Shown here: in pieces, positions 1-11,478 of the stretch
How the letters are laid out: every line of letters begins with the position of its first letter
How positions within the stretch are numbered: position 1 is the first letter of the stretch
Assembly (NCBI GenBank): GCA_932294295.1
Contig: OW028576.1
Coordinates: 47,958,628 to 48,022,627, forward strand
Source: Alitta virens
Lineage: Eukaryota > Annelida > Polychaeta > Phyllodocida > Nereididae
Direction of reading: 5' to 3'
Length of the DNA: 64,000 nucleotides
The notes under the pieces: model-generated
Told to the model about the DNA's origin: nothing
The model's input: the letters and a program-made list of their open reading frames with translations, nothing else
Databases searched by the model: none
Position numbers and translations under genes: made by a program

Positions 1-154
1 TCATGACGTCACTGAGTTTGTGTGTGCTGTCCTGTGATTGGCCAGGCTGTTCTCTTTATAAGGGATAATGTATGTTATGAGGTTCACAACACTGAACCTC
101 ATAGTGTGAACCTCATGGTTTTTCTATGAGGTTCACACTCTATTGCGGGATATA
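1..154 (+). repeat. Double-hairpin terminal repeat, family 1 (left-edge copy)
   Basis: This is homologous to 17104-17256 and its unit B and C counterparts. Two adjacent perfect hairpins are visible: arms 77-86 and 93-102 (ATGAGGTTCA and complement, 6-nt loop), then arms 104-116 and 126-138 (13 bp, loop GGTTTTTCT). The motif TTGCGGGATATA follows at 143-154. ATTGGCC lies upstream near 38. Homology to the other copies stops right after the GGGATATA motif, which suggests this is one end of a mobile element. The element continues off the left edge of the window. Confidence 0.7.
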
Positions 155-267
155 ATTTAACATCTCATGCGATTGACATCCCGCTGAGATTTAGCTCATT
201 AAGAGTGCTTAGGCTGGAATTAAACCTGGGAACTGGTGGATTCCTTAGCCATTAGACCACCATTTGC
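155..267 (-). mobile_element. tRNA-derived SINE, family 1, truncated
   Basis: Read on the minus strand it has a tRNA-like head (A-box-like TGGTCTAATGGCTAAGGA, B-box-like GGTTTAATTCC) followed by the family body CTCTTAATGAGCTAAATCTC and GAGATGTTAAATT. The same body occurs at 7256-7507, 15884-16000, 16713-16910, 18935-19237 and 27640-27815. It abuts the double-hairpin repeat. It is a decayed, truncated copy. Confidence 0.6.
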
Positions 268-2785
268 ATTTACACACAGGAGATTGTTAATTGAAAAATG
301 AAGATTAAGACAGTTGTGTAACTTACATTGATAGAAATGTGTAAATATCACACACTCTTCGCTACAAACCAGGAGGCCTCACATCAGCGATTGCTGCTTA
401 TTTAAGATCTAAGTTGATTAAAGGTATACAAAATATATGAGTTCAATTTTAGCATAATGCTTGCATTATTCTCTTCCATGGGTGAATGTTTATTTTAGTA
501 ATTTTTATATCAGAAGAAAAAATCGAGAGGTGGATTAGTGAGATGGGCTTTGCATCCCATATTTTTGCACCAGATTGGGCTGATCAGGACAGGCAAGTGC
601 CAAGGCAAAGAGGCAAATAATGAAGCAACCTTCCAAAGTTGACTGGATTGAAATACAGAAATGATGGTTGGCAGCCCAGCAGTAACATAATCATAGTGGA
701 TATGCTTACCTCATCAAAAAAAAAAAATAATAATAACAAATTTCACAGCAGCTAACATATCCATGTTTTGTAAGTGACTTTGGTAAAGATTTGATTAAGT
801 GTAATAGTAATCTGACATAGCCTAGGTGCAGGAGTAAGTATGGTAAGAACCAAAAATATGAAACCTGAGAGGCAAGAACCAAAAATATGAAACCTGAGAG
901 GCAGAGGGACCCTGACCTCAAGAAGAGAGGGTTTGGTGTGGTATTGCGTCAGCCTGCCAAGGCACTTGATGCTAAATTATGAGAGTGAGAGAGAGAAATT
1001 TTATTTTGAGGCTTGACATTTTACCCTTGAAGGGCACTGGCATTTCTGCCCCTGTATCAAATGCTTATCATTGGATATTAAGCCCAATCATGTGAGCATG
1101 TTCGGGTTTTGAAATTAATACAATAAATCAAATAATTTCAGTGTAAAGAGAGAAAAAATTATAATATTAATTAAAAATATATAGGTTGCCACAGATTTTT
1201 GAAATTGGGTAAAAAAAATAAACCAGGCAATAAATTTAAGATTTAGCAGTTTTACTGGCAAAGTATATGCATCCAGAACATCCACTCTTCATCTGATATT
1301 TATTGTACCAAGTTCCAAGTTATAACTGGTACTTTTTTTATCATTTTTATGCTTACAGTCTCAATCTTTTTAATATGTAATTGAGAAATTGTGTCAGAGG
1401 TTTTTCTGTTGAAATTTTGATCTATTCAAATTAAATAGTGTAAAATACAGCTCACATGGTGTACATCCAAGCCCAACGGGAAATCACTGATGTCATAATA
1501 GTCTTCGTGGGAGTGATAATTGCAAAAGTACAGATAACGTCGATTTCCATATACCAGTGGTCCCTAAGCTGTGTCCCAATGCACCCCATGCCTGGAGACC
1601 ATCGGGACTATTTCAAGATCACAAAAATCCTACTTCACTGGACATAGCAAGGAACACAGCTCTATGCCTCTGGAAAAAAAAAGTTTAAAGTAATTTAATG
1701 AGAGATATTTCTGATATTGCAAAACAGATTTTTGATTTTGATGCCAAAATTGTGCCGTATAACCAGATTTATTATGTCAAGTTTCAGTAGTTTTTTTTAA
1801 TAATTTCACTTTAATATTTCCTCTGCAGGTACTCACGACAGAGTTAAATAAGCCTATCTCACATCTTGGTGAACTTAAATCTGTGGCACAACATTTTTTA
1901 TCAAATCTGAAAAGTGCATTTTTAAAACAGCAGGCTTAATAATAGCAGCTGCTAGATATGTTGTTACTTCATACATCCATATGACGTAATGTTACTTTTC
2001 GGAAAACTTCAGATCTTGAAATCCTGATTTAGTGCATTAAAATTGATATGTGCTTACATTTTCATCAGTGTGACTAATGCAGTTGAACGGTGAATGTGTC
2101 ATTCTATTAAAGGTTTGTATATATTCAGTCATAGAAACCTGGTTTGTTCAATAAATATACAATTACTATTAAATTGATATGTATATTGTCTAATTTGTAC
2201 TGGTTTCATGCAGCATTATTGCATGGAACAGATTATAAACTAAACATTTTGATCTTTGATCCTCAAATGCTTGTATATTGTTCATGTTTTGTGTGTATAA
2301 AGCTTGCGATTTAAATATGTATTTTAAACTGAGCTGAACTGATTTTATTTCACATTGACAATGCATCATAGTTCAAAATGACTGGACATTTACAAACACA
2401 TTATAATTCAAACCACCTATATTTTATCTTTTTGTAACCATGTCACTGAAAATATGCATTCTTGATGTACTGTGTACATAACCATTATCGATGTCAATGA
2501 CAAAAACTTTTGTAGAAATTACCATAGATAACACAAATAAATATTTCTTACAGATATCTTTCAAGGGCGCCAACAAAATAAACAACGGTCATTTTTCATT
2601 AGCTTTTTTAAAGTTATCAATCATTTAGATCTTATCATAAACACTTATTAAAACATGTTATGTTCTAGAAAACAAGCAGGATGTCTCTTTCTCAAGTTAA
2701 TCTATTCGATATGTTATCTTGCTGGGCCATTTTGCAAAAAGTAATAGATAGATAACAGCTGATATTGAAGGTGATATATTTTTAA
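268..2785. other. AT-rich stretch without a recognisable gene
   Basis: There is no convincing exon on either strand; the only frames are under 75 codons with no family resemblance. A perfect two-copy 29-bp tandem duplication lies at 845-902, and short A runs at 718-729. A composite of old dispersed repeats is likely but I cannot delimit it. Confidence 0.6.
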
Positions 2786-4436
2786 CCCTCAGCGGGTGGA
2801 CGTGACGGGAGGGCGGACGGGACGGGAGGGCGGGCCGGCTTAACACTTTCGTTTCCGGAGCAGAACTCTAACACTTATGCACTTACCCCATCTCAATTTT
2901 GTGCAGTAATACTCTATATGGTCTAGTGGTGCCTTCTGATAGTCACATTGACATATGTTGGCTATGTTTTAAAACATTATTGTTTTCTGGAGCAGAACTC
3001 TGACACTACTGCACCTACATGCTTAAACGTTGTCATTATATGTCTAAAATAGTGTAGTGGTGCCTTTTGGGGGTCTCATGGCCTTAAATACTATAGAATT
3101 TTCAAAATAAGGGCAAAATAGGGAAAATTCCTACTTTTTCAAACCTTTATATAAATGACACTATTTACCTGAAATAAATTGCATCAATAACATATCTAAA
3201 ATAAAGCATTTTCACTTTTTAAACTTCATTTTGATTTTGATTTCATGCCAATTACAAAATAATGGAAAATCAGAAAAAAGTGCTCAAAATGTTGTTAGAT
3301 TATGTTTTTGGAGCATAACTCTACCATTAATGCACTTACCCAAACAAAATTGTATATATGTTATTACTCTATATAGCTTAGCTGTGCAGTTTGATAGTCG
3401 CATGGAAAAAAGAAAAAATTTCTGGCATAACATTTTTGCTAAATTTCATATATATTCCTTAGTGTCATTACCATTGCCCATATATGACTATTTTGGACAT
3501 ATAAATGATAATCTTAGTTGCAGATTAGTTAAGGGAACATGCTATTGTGTTGATATTTCTAGTGAACTGAATACTTTTTATTGTGCATCAAATCTTTAAA
3601 ACAGAACAATTAAATGGCAAGAAAAAGAATAGAGAATACTTTTTATGCTCACCTGGCTTTACACTGAACATAATAATTGATGATAATGGATTGCTGTTAA
3701 TACAGGGTTCCTGCAGGTTTACCTTCATAAGACGTAAGATATTTGTAAGACATTATAATGTCATGCGCAAAATGAAAAATCAGACAAATATAGTAATTTA
3801 CACCAATATATTTAATTTCATTGTCAAAAAAACAATCAGGGTATTGGCTATTAAGCAATAAAATCAACGCAGTCCTTGTGTATAGAAAGTTCATAATTTC
3901 TATTCATTTATATTTATCAAATCGTCTGAATATTACAATGTAAATGTTAATATCAAAGTATATTTGCATCAAAATAAGCCAATGAAAGACTTAGTGGACA
4001 AAATTAAGACTTAATACGGGCCTTAATTTTTACAAAAATAAAGTAAGCCTTTTTTACATTTTTTTATAACCCATGGGAACACTGAACAAATGAAGAAATT
4101 CAAGAGTTAAAAAAATAGGACATCTTGGACTCTAATTAGCATTGCATAACAGGCTATGTAGCCAAGTGGCAATTGTTTTAGTTCATCGCACACACTATAT
4201 AAACACTCAAGAAATAATATTTTTGTAAAACACAAGGCACCACTAGGTCATATAGAGTGTTACTGTATAACATTTCATGAGGGCAAGTGCATTAGTGTTA
4301 GAGTTCAGCTCTAGAAACGAAAGTGTGTGTTAGAGTTCTGCTCTGGAAATGAAAGTGTAACGCCCGCCCTCCTGCCTGTCGGATGAACACATAACATTTT
4401 AATGATGCCTGTGTGATATGTGGGATTTGCTGAGGG
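2786..4436. mobile_element. Non-autonomous piggyBac-like DNA transposon, about 1.65 kb
   Basis: The termini are CCCTCAGC at 2786 and GCTGAGGG ending at 4436, flanked by TTAA (2782-2785) on the left and TTTA (4437-4440) on the right. TTAA target sites with CCC termini are the piggyBac signature. Subterminal inverted repeats follow: a GGAGGGCGGGC block and then TAACACTTTCGTTTCC with GAGCAGAACTCTAACAC, matched in reverse at 4200-4365. A unit of about 100 bp (GAGCAGAACTCT to TGGTGCCTT) recurs directly near 2857, 2990 and 3309 and inverted near 4215-4320. No transposase frame is present. PIF/Harbinger with a TTA duplication is an alternative, because ACCCTCAGC termini with TTA duplications also fit. 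Confidence 0.65.
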
Positions 4437-5524
4437 TTTAGCTGCAGTGCAGCTTACTTTGTTTATCATACAGACAAATGGTTCGGATTCATGGGGAAGT
4501 TTTGTTTATAATTTTAGTTTTGAGTGACATTACAACTTAAAAAAATCCAAAAGATGTGTAAATGAATTGAATCTTCGCTATCCAAAAATCATGAGTTATC
4601 AATATAGGCTGTACCAATAGTGGCCGACTTTACGCATGTATTTTAAAATCATTTGGATGCATTTTTGAATATAGACAATCTAAAATTCTGAGCATTTTGA
4701 ATAACTTTCTATGGAGTCAGAATACCAGCAATGTTAAAAAACAGACATACATTTTCCTTGTTTACAAAACTTTACAATAGAAGTAGTATGGTACAGACAA
4801 AGTCCAATCAGCCACTCCAAAATACTTTTGGCCAAGTTAGAAGCAATCTGCTGCACAGTTTGAAACTGTGATTATTGCCATAGATTCTGAAGTTTAATCA
4901 CAGCATTCAAACAACTCTGATTGCAGTGGAGAGTAGTATACTTGCTACCAGAAATATATCAATAATCTGTTGGCATGAGCCAAGCTAAAAAAAATCGAAT
5001 AGTTTTAGATATTCAGATATAAAAAATTTCAAATAAATTGATATGAATTGATTGTACAGGAAATATTCAGTAATCATAACGCATCAACAATAAAGTTTAC
5101 ATTTTTACATGTGGCTCCTATAGTGCAGCATTTCTTATTAAATGAATTACTGTACAGGAATATTACTCAGGTTAGTGACAATTCAGTGAAAATCTATTGA
5201 AACCACACGTCAATTTTTGCCAGGGGTGTACATACAGTGTATGAATGTTTAGCTGATATCACAGAACTCATTACTGCATATATTGTCAGATTTTTCTGTG
5301 TTTGGCAGTTACAGAAGCGACTCATAAGACAGGCCTTTATTACAGAAGCAATTTGCTCATATTTACCCTGGCTTTAATTTCCTGTAAGAAACAATTTGCT
5401 GATGATTGTGCTGAGGTTTATTAACAATATATTATGTATGAGCTAGCTTTACGAGAACATATTTTCTCATCGTAATATTGATGGCAACATATGTTTCTGT
5501 GTGTTTCAATGCTACTAGAGCTGC
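4437..5524. other. Gene-free AT-rich stretch
   Basis: I see no coding or RNA gene and no delimited repeat. Confidence 0.5.
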
Positions 5525-5693
5525 TGTGGCGGATTTAAGGGGGGAGGGTTTGGTGGTTGCAACACCCCCCCCCCCCCTTGGCTTAGAACATTTTAATTTA
5601 AAAATATAAAAAAATTCAGCAGTCCCAGCAATACATTTTAATTTGTGAAGCCCCCCCCCCCCTCCCTGAAAAAGTTATGGATCCGCCTCTGGT
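5525..5693. mobile_element. Short MITE-like element with C-homopolymer runs
   Basis: Inverted ends GGCGGATTTAAGG (left) and GGATCCGCC (right, complement GGCGGATCC) bracket G/C homopolymers, including 13 C at 5565-5577 and 12 C at 5651-5662. The terminal word (AGAGGCGGATCC read outward) resembles hAT-type ends. I could not find a clean 8-bp target duplication, so the class is uncertain. Confidence 0.5.
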
Positions 5694-5762
5694 CAGCTTC
5701 TATAACCTGCTGCCAGAGGCAGACTTTCTGAATCATGATTATTGGATAGAATCCAGACAGTA

Positions 5763-5872
5763 CGAAATTCTAAGGTAAGACAGAGCTAAATCCCAGCTGG
5801 ATGTTGTTAGAATGAGGCATTTAATTGGCCATCCACTGAGTGTGCTACCACTGAGCTAAGCTCCTGCCCTGT
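5763..5872. mobile_element. Composite SINE fragments
   Basis: On the plus strand 5774-5825 matches the family 1 SINE body (GAGCTAAATCCCAGCTGGAT). It is followed by an inverted tRNA-like head: the complement of 5832-5866 reads AGCTTAGCTCAGTGGTAGCA, a good A box. Two SINE pieces in opposite orientation appear joined. Confidence 0.5.
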
Positions 5873-6117
5873 TCGTTGTGAGTGGCACTATATACTTCAT
5901 AAACTCCACAGATATCAGAATGACATTGTTTATCTGGTAAATATCATGGAGTCTGGACAAGCACTACTCAGGAGTTCAACGTTTTTTTTAACAATGCTGC
6001 TTTATGAAAATATAGTATTTGTATCTCGGCCAAATAATTTGTGTCCATAGAGAATAAATTGTGATCTCCAACACGTAGTCTTTGGCTAGAGGGCACTCCC
6101 AAACATACCATCTAAAT

Positions 6118-6290
6118 CCAAGGCCAGACACATCTCCTGGAAATAATTCTCTCGACCTCATCACCTCTTGGGAGAATTACTCCGCCTTAAAATGACATAG
6201 CACAACCTTGGACTAAGTTGTAGTCATCCGCCATTTGAGGCTAATCAAAATAGTGTACGCCTGTGACCTCATGTGCTTTAATTTGCCAGC
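6118..6290 (+). repeat. Dispersed repeat, second copy inside the tandem units
   Basis: This aligns with 17479-17660 and its B and C counterparts: both contain CCTGGAAATAATTCTCTCGA- or TTGGGACTATTTCTCTGGA-type sequence, CTCATCACC, then AAGTTGTAGTCATCCGCCAT and TGACCTCA. Both copies are in the same orientation. The function and class are unknown. Confidence 0.6.
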
Positions 6291-6744
6291 AAAGTTTGTA
6301 CAAGTTAATAGATTAGAGCAATACTTTAGGGGCAAAAGAAACATATCATTCTGGAGAAGGAAAACAATTATGTTTTCTCTTTAACGTCATTCTCTCTTAA
6401 TACGAAGGGAGTCTCAAAATATTTATTAAGTCAACGAAGTAGATTAAAACTTAGATGGAAAATTTTTTTTTCGTACTCTCACAAAAACTAAGAAATTGTT
6501 GTGAATTTACATTCATAACTATAACTGTTAAAGTCCAGCTCAGAGATGCAAAACACATTGATCAATATTTCTTTGACAAATGGCAGGATTTCGAGAGAAA
6601 ATCTTCTCTGAAGTGAAGATCAGTGAGTGCAGTCATGCATGACAGGTCACATGTCATCAATCAGAGAAGGTGATTGGCTGGTGAAAACCCCCCCCCCCAG
6701 TCAAGTGGGGTCAGTTGTCATGACTGGAATCATTCATCTTGATA

Positions 6745-6769
6745 CAGCAGCAGCAGCAGCAGCAGCAGA
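6745..6769 (+). repeat. (CAG)n microsatellite
   Basis: About eight uninterrupted CAG units. There is no supported coding frame around them. Confidence 0.9.
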
Positions 6770-6918
6770 AGTAGAAGCTGGCAGTAGCAGAGTCATTGGC
6801 TTCTGGGAATGAAATGTTGGAATAGAGAACGAAAGATGCATCATGACTGGAAAGAGGAATTAAACAATTAAGAATGGTTTTTCAATACATCACTGATACG
6901 CACTGATTATTGATTTAT

Positions 6919-7134
6919 TGATTGATAAAATGTATTTATTCAGGGTAAAAATTCAGATAACAAATGCTGTTTTACAATTGGTCCTGATAACAATAAAATC
7001 AAATATAATTGGTAAAAAACATAATGCTTCAAGTGCTGCTTAAATGTGAAAAGTGACATGATTTCTTTAAAATTATTTGGCATATTTTTCCATAAACGAC
7101 TAGCTCGATACATAAAATATATTCTTAAAAACAT
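6919..7134 (-). pseudogene. 3' end fossil of a non-LTR retrotransposon (reverse-transcriptase C-terminus)
   Basis: The minus-strand frame contains FMYRASRLWKNMP followed by FTFKQHLKHY. The pattern aromatic-RA-x-x-LWN-x-LP, about 15 residues, then FK-x-x-LK is the conserved tail downstream of the reverse transcriptase domain in CR1/Jockey/RTE-type LINEs. After the stop, the minus strand runs into a short 3' region ending in ATTG-like tandem units (6905-6935), as expected for a LINE 3' terminus. Only the last 60 or so codons remain, consistent with 5' truncation during insertion. It encodes no functional protein. Confidence 0.6.
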
Positions 7135-7255
7135 CTTTTCTAGTGATTGTGTACAAGGATTTCATATGCTTAGCATATTATTAATGGGATGTCAAAGTAT
7201 CAAAACCACAGATAACACATAATAACATGAACATTGGAAAGAGCAGCCTTCTAAG

Positions 7256-7507
7256 GCAAGTTCTTGCTGCTATCCAGGGTTAATTAATGAGGTGAGAGAG
7301 AGGATTCCACCCACATTTAACCCGTGAGTGGGATCTTTTACTTGCCTCAGTGTAGACACAGAGTACAAGTGACCACCAGTTTAACGTCTCATCCGAACAA
7401 AATCCCACTGGGATGTTGCTGGGAGGGTGCCTGGGCATGGGATTAAACCCAGGTCCTTTAAAAAAGTGAATGAGCATCTTACCACTAGACCACCCAGCTG
7501 CCAGCAT
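7256..7507 (-). mobile_element. tRNA-derived SINE, family 1, best-preserved copy
   Basis: Minus-strand reading: A box TGGTCTAGTGGTAAGATGCTC (complement of 7471-7492), B box GGGTTTAATCCC (7438-7451), then the body with CAGCAACATCCCAG, GGATGAGACGTTAAACTGGT, AGGCAAGTAAAAGATCCCA and the tail AGCAGCAAGAACTTGCC. The internal pol III promoter and tRNA-like 5' part mark it as a tRNA SINE. It serves as the reference for the other family 1 copies here. Confidence 0.8.
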
Positions 7508-7917
7508 TAGCACATTCTCTCTACCCATGAGAGATTCAAACCTTTGATCTTATTGACCTCGACCATAACCTCACAACATCATATGAGCAAATATACTATT
7601 ATGCTGGTTATTGGAACACGCCAGGACCATCAACACTATCTATAATAATTAAGCTAGTTTTGGCAAACTTATTTTTCTATGGCGGTTTACTTTTATTGCA
7701 TGATGGAGAAACCTTTGACCTTGAGAAAAATTCACTGTGACACCCTCAAGGTCATGGTTTGAGAATAACAATAAAATCAAGCAGAATCTACCACATTAGG
7801 TAGGGGTAACAGTGTTTGATTTAGAATAGAGAGGAATTAATTTTCAAAATAATCACAATCAAAAACACTTTTTGAACAGCTTTTTATTTGGGACAATTTT
7901 ACCAATCTAGTATTAAG
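7508..7917. other. Gene-free left flank of unit A
   Basis: I see no coding or RNA gene. Homology between units begins just after this stretch. Confidence 0.5.
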
Positions 7918-8324
7918 TGTGAAACAAGAAAATCTCTAGCTGGTTTCATACTCCTAATTAACTGATCATGTCAATTAATTTTAATAAAGTAACTTTGTAA
8001 CAGTTCTGTCTATATCATAATTTCATGTTACGAGGTAAATTAAAGTCTTAATGGGTTATATACAATGAAAACTTTTGATATATAGTCTTTCCTATCCTTG
8101 AATAAAAACCTAATATATCAACAGCAGTTTTTAATTAAGTTAGGCAATGAAGCAGCTTTAATGCTTCTTAATCATCTCAACATGTTTATCTCAACAGAAT
8201 ACATAGATCCACCTTGGTGTAAAATTTGATTTCATAGAGATATATATCATTCTTGATGGAACATTTTCTTATGGCTTCTAAACTTATAATATATCAAATT
8301 TGATAGCTCCTGACTGTCCCTAAT

Positions 8325-8380
8325 TAGAACCCCGACCTGGACACTCTTCATGAGCTACATACCTACTGGATGTTATAACA
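8325..8380 (+). mobile_element. SINE family 1 body fragment
   Basis: CTGGACACTCTTCATGAGCT followed by an ACTGGATGTTAT segment matches the body of the SINE at 18935-19237, without the tRNA head. Confidence 0.5.
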
Positions 8381-8454
8381 CAAGTACACCATCACAAGTT
8401 ATCATTTTATATCAAAATTATACAAATTCTAAAGCCACTTCATGACTGCAATGG

Positions 8455-8700
8455 ATGTTTGCAAAATGAATGCGAAACAAACATTCAACACAATGCACAT
8501 CGACAAACAGGTTCATATCATATACAGTAGATGGAACCACAATCAGCATTTGCTTAAATGATGTAACAAGGAAATATGGGTCTATAAATATTTGCAAAAT
8601 GAATGAACACCCAAAGCAAACACCCCATGTACTCTCAGACTGAGGTATTATACAGTATACAACAGTCTACACCATAATCAGCATTTGCTTAAATGTGGTG
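8455..8700 (+). repeat. Imperfect tandem duplication, about 110-130 bp period
   Basis: Copy 1 (8455-8563) and copy 2 (about 8589-8700) share TTTGCAAAATGAATG at the start and AATCAGCATTTGCTTAAATG at the end. The corresponding B (28441-28685) and C copies carry the same duplication. Confidence 0.75.
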
Positions 8701-8705
8701 ATCTG

Positions 8706-8851
8706 ACATCAAAAGTGACTGCTGTGGAGCACAATACAGTCCGATTGCTTTTCCATGTTTCCGCACTAGTTCTCTGTGAAAAAAACTGTTTTGTGATTTT
8801 CTTTGTAAACGATGTCCATGACTGGAATAAAGCAGAACACTTCACTCGACA
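8706..8851 (+). repeat. Dispersed 145-bp repeat, left copy
   Basis: This matches 19669-19816 in the same orientation: ACATCAAAAGTGACTGCT, CCATGTTTCCGCAC, AGTTCTCTGTGA, CATGACTGGAATAAA and CAGAACACTTCACTCG occur in both. In B and C this region is part of a 131-codon open frame (28455-28850, 49664-50059), but unit A breaks that frame, so coding is unlikely. Confidence 0.75.
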
Positions 8852-9104
8852 AAGTAAATAAGCAGAGGACAAAGTTGATTTGCATCACAGAAGCATCACA
8901 TAAGCATTATGAAATATATCACTCCAGATTGCCATCAGAATGTACTATCATTGCAGGTGAATGGTGGTGATTCATATTCACATTCAAATTAACATATTCT
9001 CATCCTGAGAGATGTTTGTTTGCCCAATTGATAGTGATACCAAATGGTTTTAGCACAGAGAAGTGTCTTTATGAACATGACGACATAGTGCAAACAAACA
9101 TAGA

Positions 9105-9385
9105 GAGAGGTGCCATGGCCTAGTGGTCAAGGTGCTGTCTGCAAAGTGCAAGGTTGTAGGTTCGGACCTCAGCCATGGCATGGAGATACTGAGCAGATAC
9201 TCTGTAACTCTTTGCTCCACTCCACCCAGGTGTAAATGGGTACTTGGCTACAGGTAGGGATGGCAATTGTGAGTGCTTGAAGCTGGGTTTATGCTCCCAA
9301 GGGAGTTGAGAAAGGCCAGCTTGAACAGGCCTGCCAAGGGTGTCATTGGTATGGTCGGTTGAGTTCATCCACGAGGATAACAGAC
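9105..9385 (+). mobile_element. tRNA-derived SINE, family 3
   Basis: A box TGGCCTAGTGGTCAAGGTGC (9116 onward) and B box GGTTCGGACCTC (9159-9170) form a leucine/serine-like tRNA head. Then come a central stretch with CCACCCAGGTGTAAATGGGT and TACTTGGCTACAGG and a tail containing TTGAACAGGCCTGCCAAGGG. The central ATGGGTACTTGGCT block is shared with family 4 at 15114-15275. A 24-bp piece of the tail reappears alone at 42190. Confidence 0.8.
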
Positions 9386-9579
9386 TCTAAACTCAGACAT
9401 TTACATTTATTTACATTTATGTTGTATATGTATCAGATTGATTATTTTCTGCCAGACTGCCAGAAAATCTGTGCAGCTGCACAAATCTTTTTCGAAAACA
9501 CTTTTTTCAAAACGGTTGATACTGTAACCATTACGCTATGCAACTGCAATCTCACAGGGGAAATATGACAGTAACAGAT

Positions 9580-9705
9580 GAATAGACAATAAGATGACGT
9601 CACTACACTACTGTTAAATGTATGACATCACAGAATAGATGATGTCATCAAACAATGCTTATCTGCTACGGTGTCAGTGACCTTTCGTGTTGTTTTTTCT
9701 TCCCA
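9580..9705 (-). repeat. Dispersed palindrome-rich repeat, minus copy
   Basis: The reverse complement aligns with 12493-12634 and with 13093-13164 plus 13937 onward: AGGTCACTGACACC, CAGATA, ATTG then TGATGATG, and TGACATCAT blocks in the same order. It contains several TGATGTCATCA-like dyads. Confidence 0.7.
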
Positions 9706-9710
9706 TTGAA

Positions 9711-10940
9711 GCCTAAAGCCTTGAATTAAACCAACATTGTATATTTCACCGTCTGCCAATACTCTATATCCCTGCCCTAAGCCTCTGCTCAGTCTGGTTC
9801 AGTGTGAAACAGCAATGAGGCAAGAAGGACCAGTCAATTTTGTGACTCCTCATCTGTCTTAGACGGGTCAATGAACACACGATCTTCTCGAGTCAATCAA
9901 ACATGGATGAGCATCGGGGGCCACTTTAGCTTATGCTGAAATGGTGGAGCCTGAGCAGAGCTTTTTATGGAATGAAAAGAATACTATTCATGCATGACGG
10001 GTGTATTGAATGGAGGCTATCTGCCAATTGGGACTGGCTTACAAGGGTCAAGAATATTGACATTATATTCAATGCGTGGGTCCTGTATAAGTGATTATTA
10101 GCGCATGGGTTAGAACCCAACTTCCTTCACTGTTTATCAACCCCATTTTAGTTCATGACCCATCTGGTGAAAAGTATTCATTGTCATTTAGTCCTAGATC
10201 TCACGCAAGTAGTGAGACACTGATTGTAATGTAGCAGACATTTCAGCAACAACCATTCCACGACACATTGTATATAAAGACAAATAAATTTTTCTTGAGT
10301 ATTGAGTCGGTGTTAATTTCCATATCATTTTATGACCATAATTATCATAAAACACGCTATAAACTTGACATTTATGTAATAATACAAGACTCATTTTTAG
10401 TAGAGTATCTTTTACATCAGATTTACAGCCTCTAAATGTACTGGGACACACTCATAAATGTTAGAACAATGAGACTCGTGTCTTTGCATGATTTAGAACT
10501 GCAGTTATTGGGATGTAAGCTGATAACTAGAAAGTTAACAGAGGCATGTTTATGAATATTCAGGAAATTAATAGCAGAAGTGAATATTCATGAAGCAGAT
10601 CTTATTATATAAGTCAAAAAATTTCAGACTGTAATACAAATCAATAGAAAAAATTGAAAAATCATAATCGTAAAATGTTGAAATTAATTTGTTTCAGAAA
10701 TGCATAGACAAAGTAGAGGCACTAGGACTGATATAATGGCAGCAGTATACATGGGAGTTTTCCATCATTCATTGGGTATTTTTGTAGCCCACTGTTAACC
10801 ATGTCTTATCTGCTCATCATTACATCTGCCCCAGCAGCCAGTAACAAAATTCAGTGGAATAAGTTTCATATTGGTTTTACAGAATCAATTATAATGTTGA
10901 CAAATGCTGCAATGAACTTCTTTCCAAAATGAACCAACTG
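9711..10940. other. Gene-free stretch with one short dispersed motif
   Basis: I see no convincing coding sequence. The motif CATCATTACATCTGCC occurs at 10815-10830 and recurs elsewhere in the window (17300, 20666, 21591, and inverted at 21901 and 27587). Confidence 0.5.
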
Positions 10941-11017
10941 AAGAAAGAAAGTAAATGACGTAAAGTAAAGCAGAACAAGCATAACAATTCGTGAGGTGAG
11001 AAGACAAACACTTGTTC

Positions 11018-11128
11018 CATTCCCCGAAGGAAAAGTTCCAGTGCTGACTGGCCTTTCACTTGAGACATTTGGCTCCAGGGGCCACTTAACGTGGGACATC
11101 AATCATGCTATCTTTTCTCTGTCGTGAC
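11018..11128 (-). repeat. Dispersed repeat, 110 bp, second copy at 24596-24711
   Basis: Both copies contain GACATTTGGCTCCAGGGGC, then CTTAA and GGGACATC- or AGGACATCC-type sequence, ATCATGCT and CTGTC, in the same orientation. Short minus-strand frames over both share LEPNVS but soon diverge, so I do not call a protein. Confidence 0.65.
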
Positions 11129-11329
11129 TTTTTTTCTGTGTTGTGGATGCTGCCAGACTTAAGTACAAGTGGTCAACACAAGATGCAATCGATGCAATGA
11201 CTAGACTGGCCTTGAGTCCATGCCACACAGCATGAAGTTTGAAATTTCAGTGAGAATTGTTATGAAATGATATTTGGTAAAGTGTAACTGGACCATAAAA
11301 AAAATTTAATTGTTAGCTGATGTTGACAA

Positions 11330-11478
11330 TGTTATCACTAAGATTAGGACAGGCAGGGACCATGGCAATGAGATTGAGGATGACATAGCCATCCAACTTA
11401 GGCTTGACCGGGAATCGAACCCTGGGACCAAGTGGTTGGAAGCATGCTATCATTCAACTAGACCCCCACCACTGTTAT
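11330..11478 (-). mobile_element. tRNA-derived SINE, family 2
   Basis: The minus-strand sequence has GGTTCGATTCC-type B box (complement of GGAATCGAACCCTGG at 11410), then GCCTAAGTTGGATGGCTATG, CATCCTCAATCTCATTGCCA and CCTGCCTGTCCTAATC. It is the same family as 24231-24440 and 46080-46255. Confidence 0.75.

Noticed and set aside
9112..9175. Functional tRNA gene
   Set aside because: A and B boxes are present, but the acceptor stem does not close and the sequence continues into a SINE body. The same holds for 7438-7492, 15114-15160 and 24242-24300.
9594..9660. CRE-like regulatory cluster from TGACGTCA and TGATGTCATC motifs
   Set aside because: The motifs belong to a dispersed repeat with several copies and there is no gene nearby to regulate.
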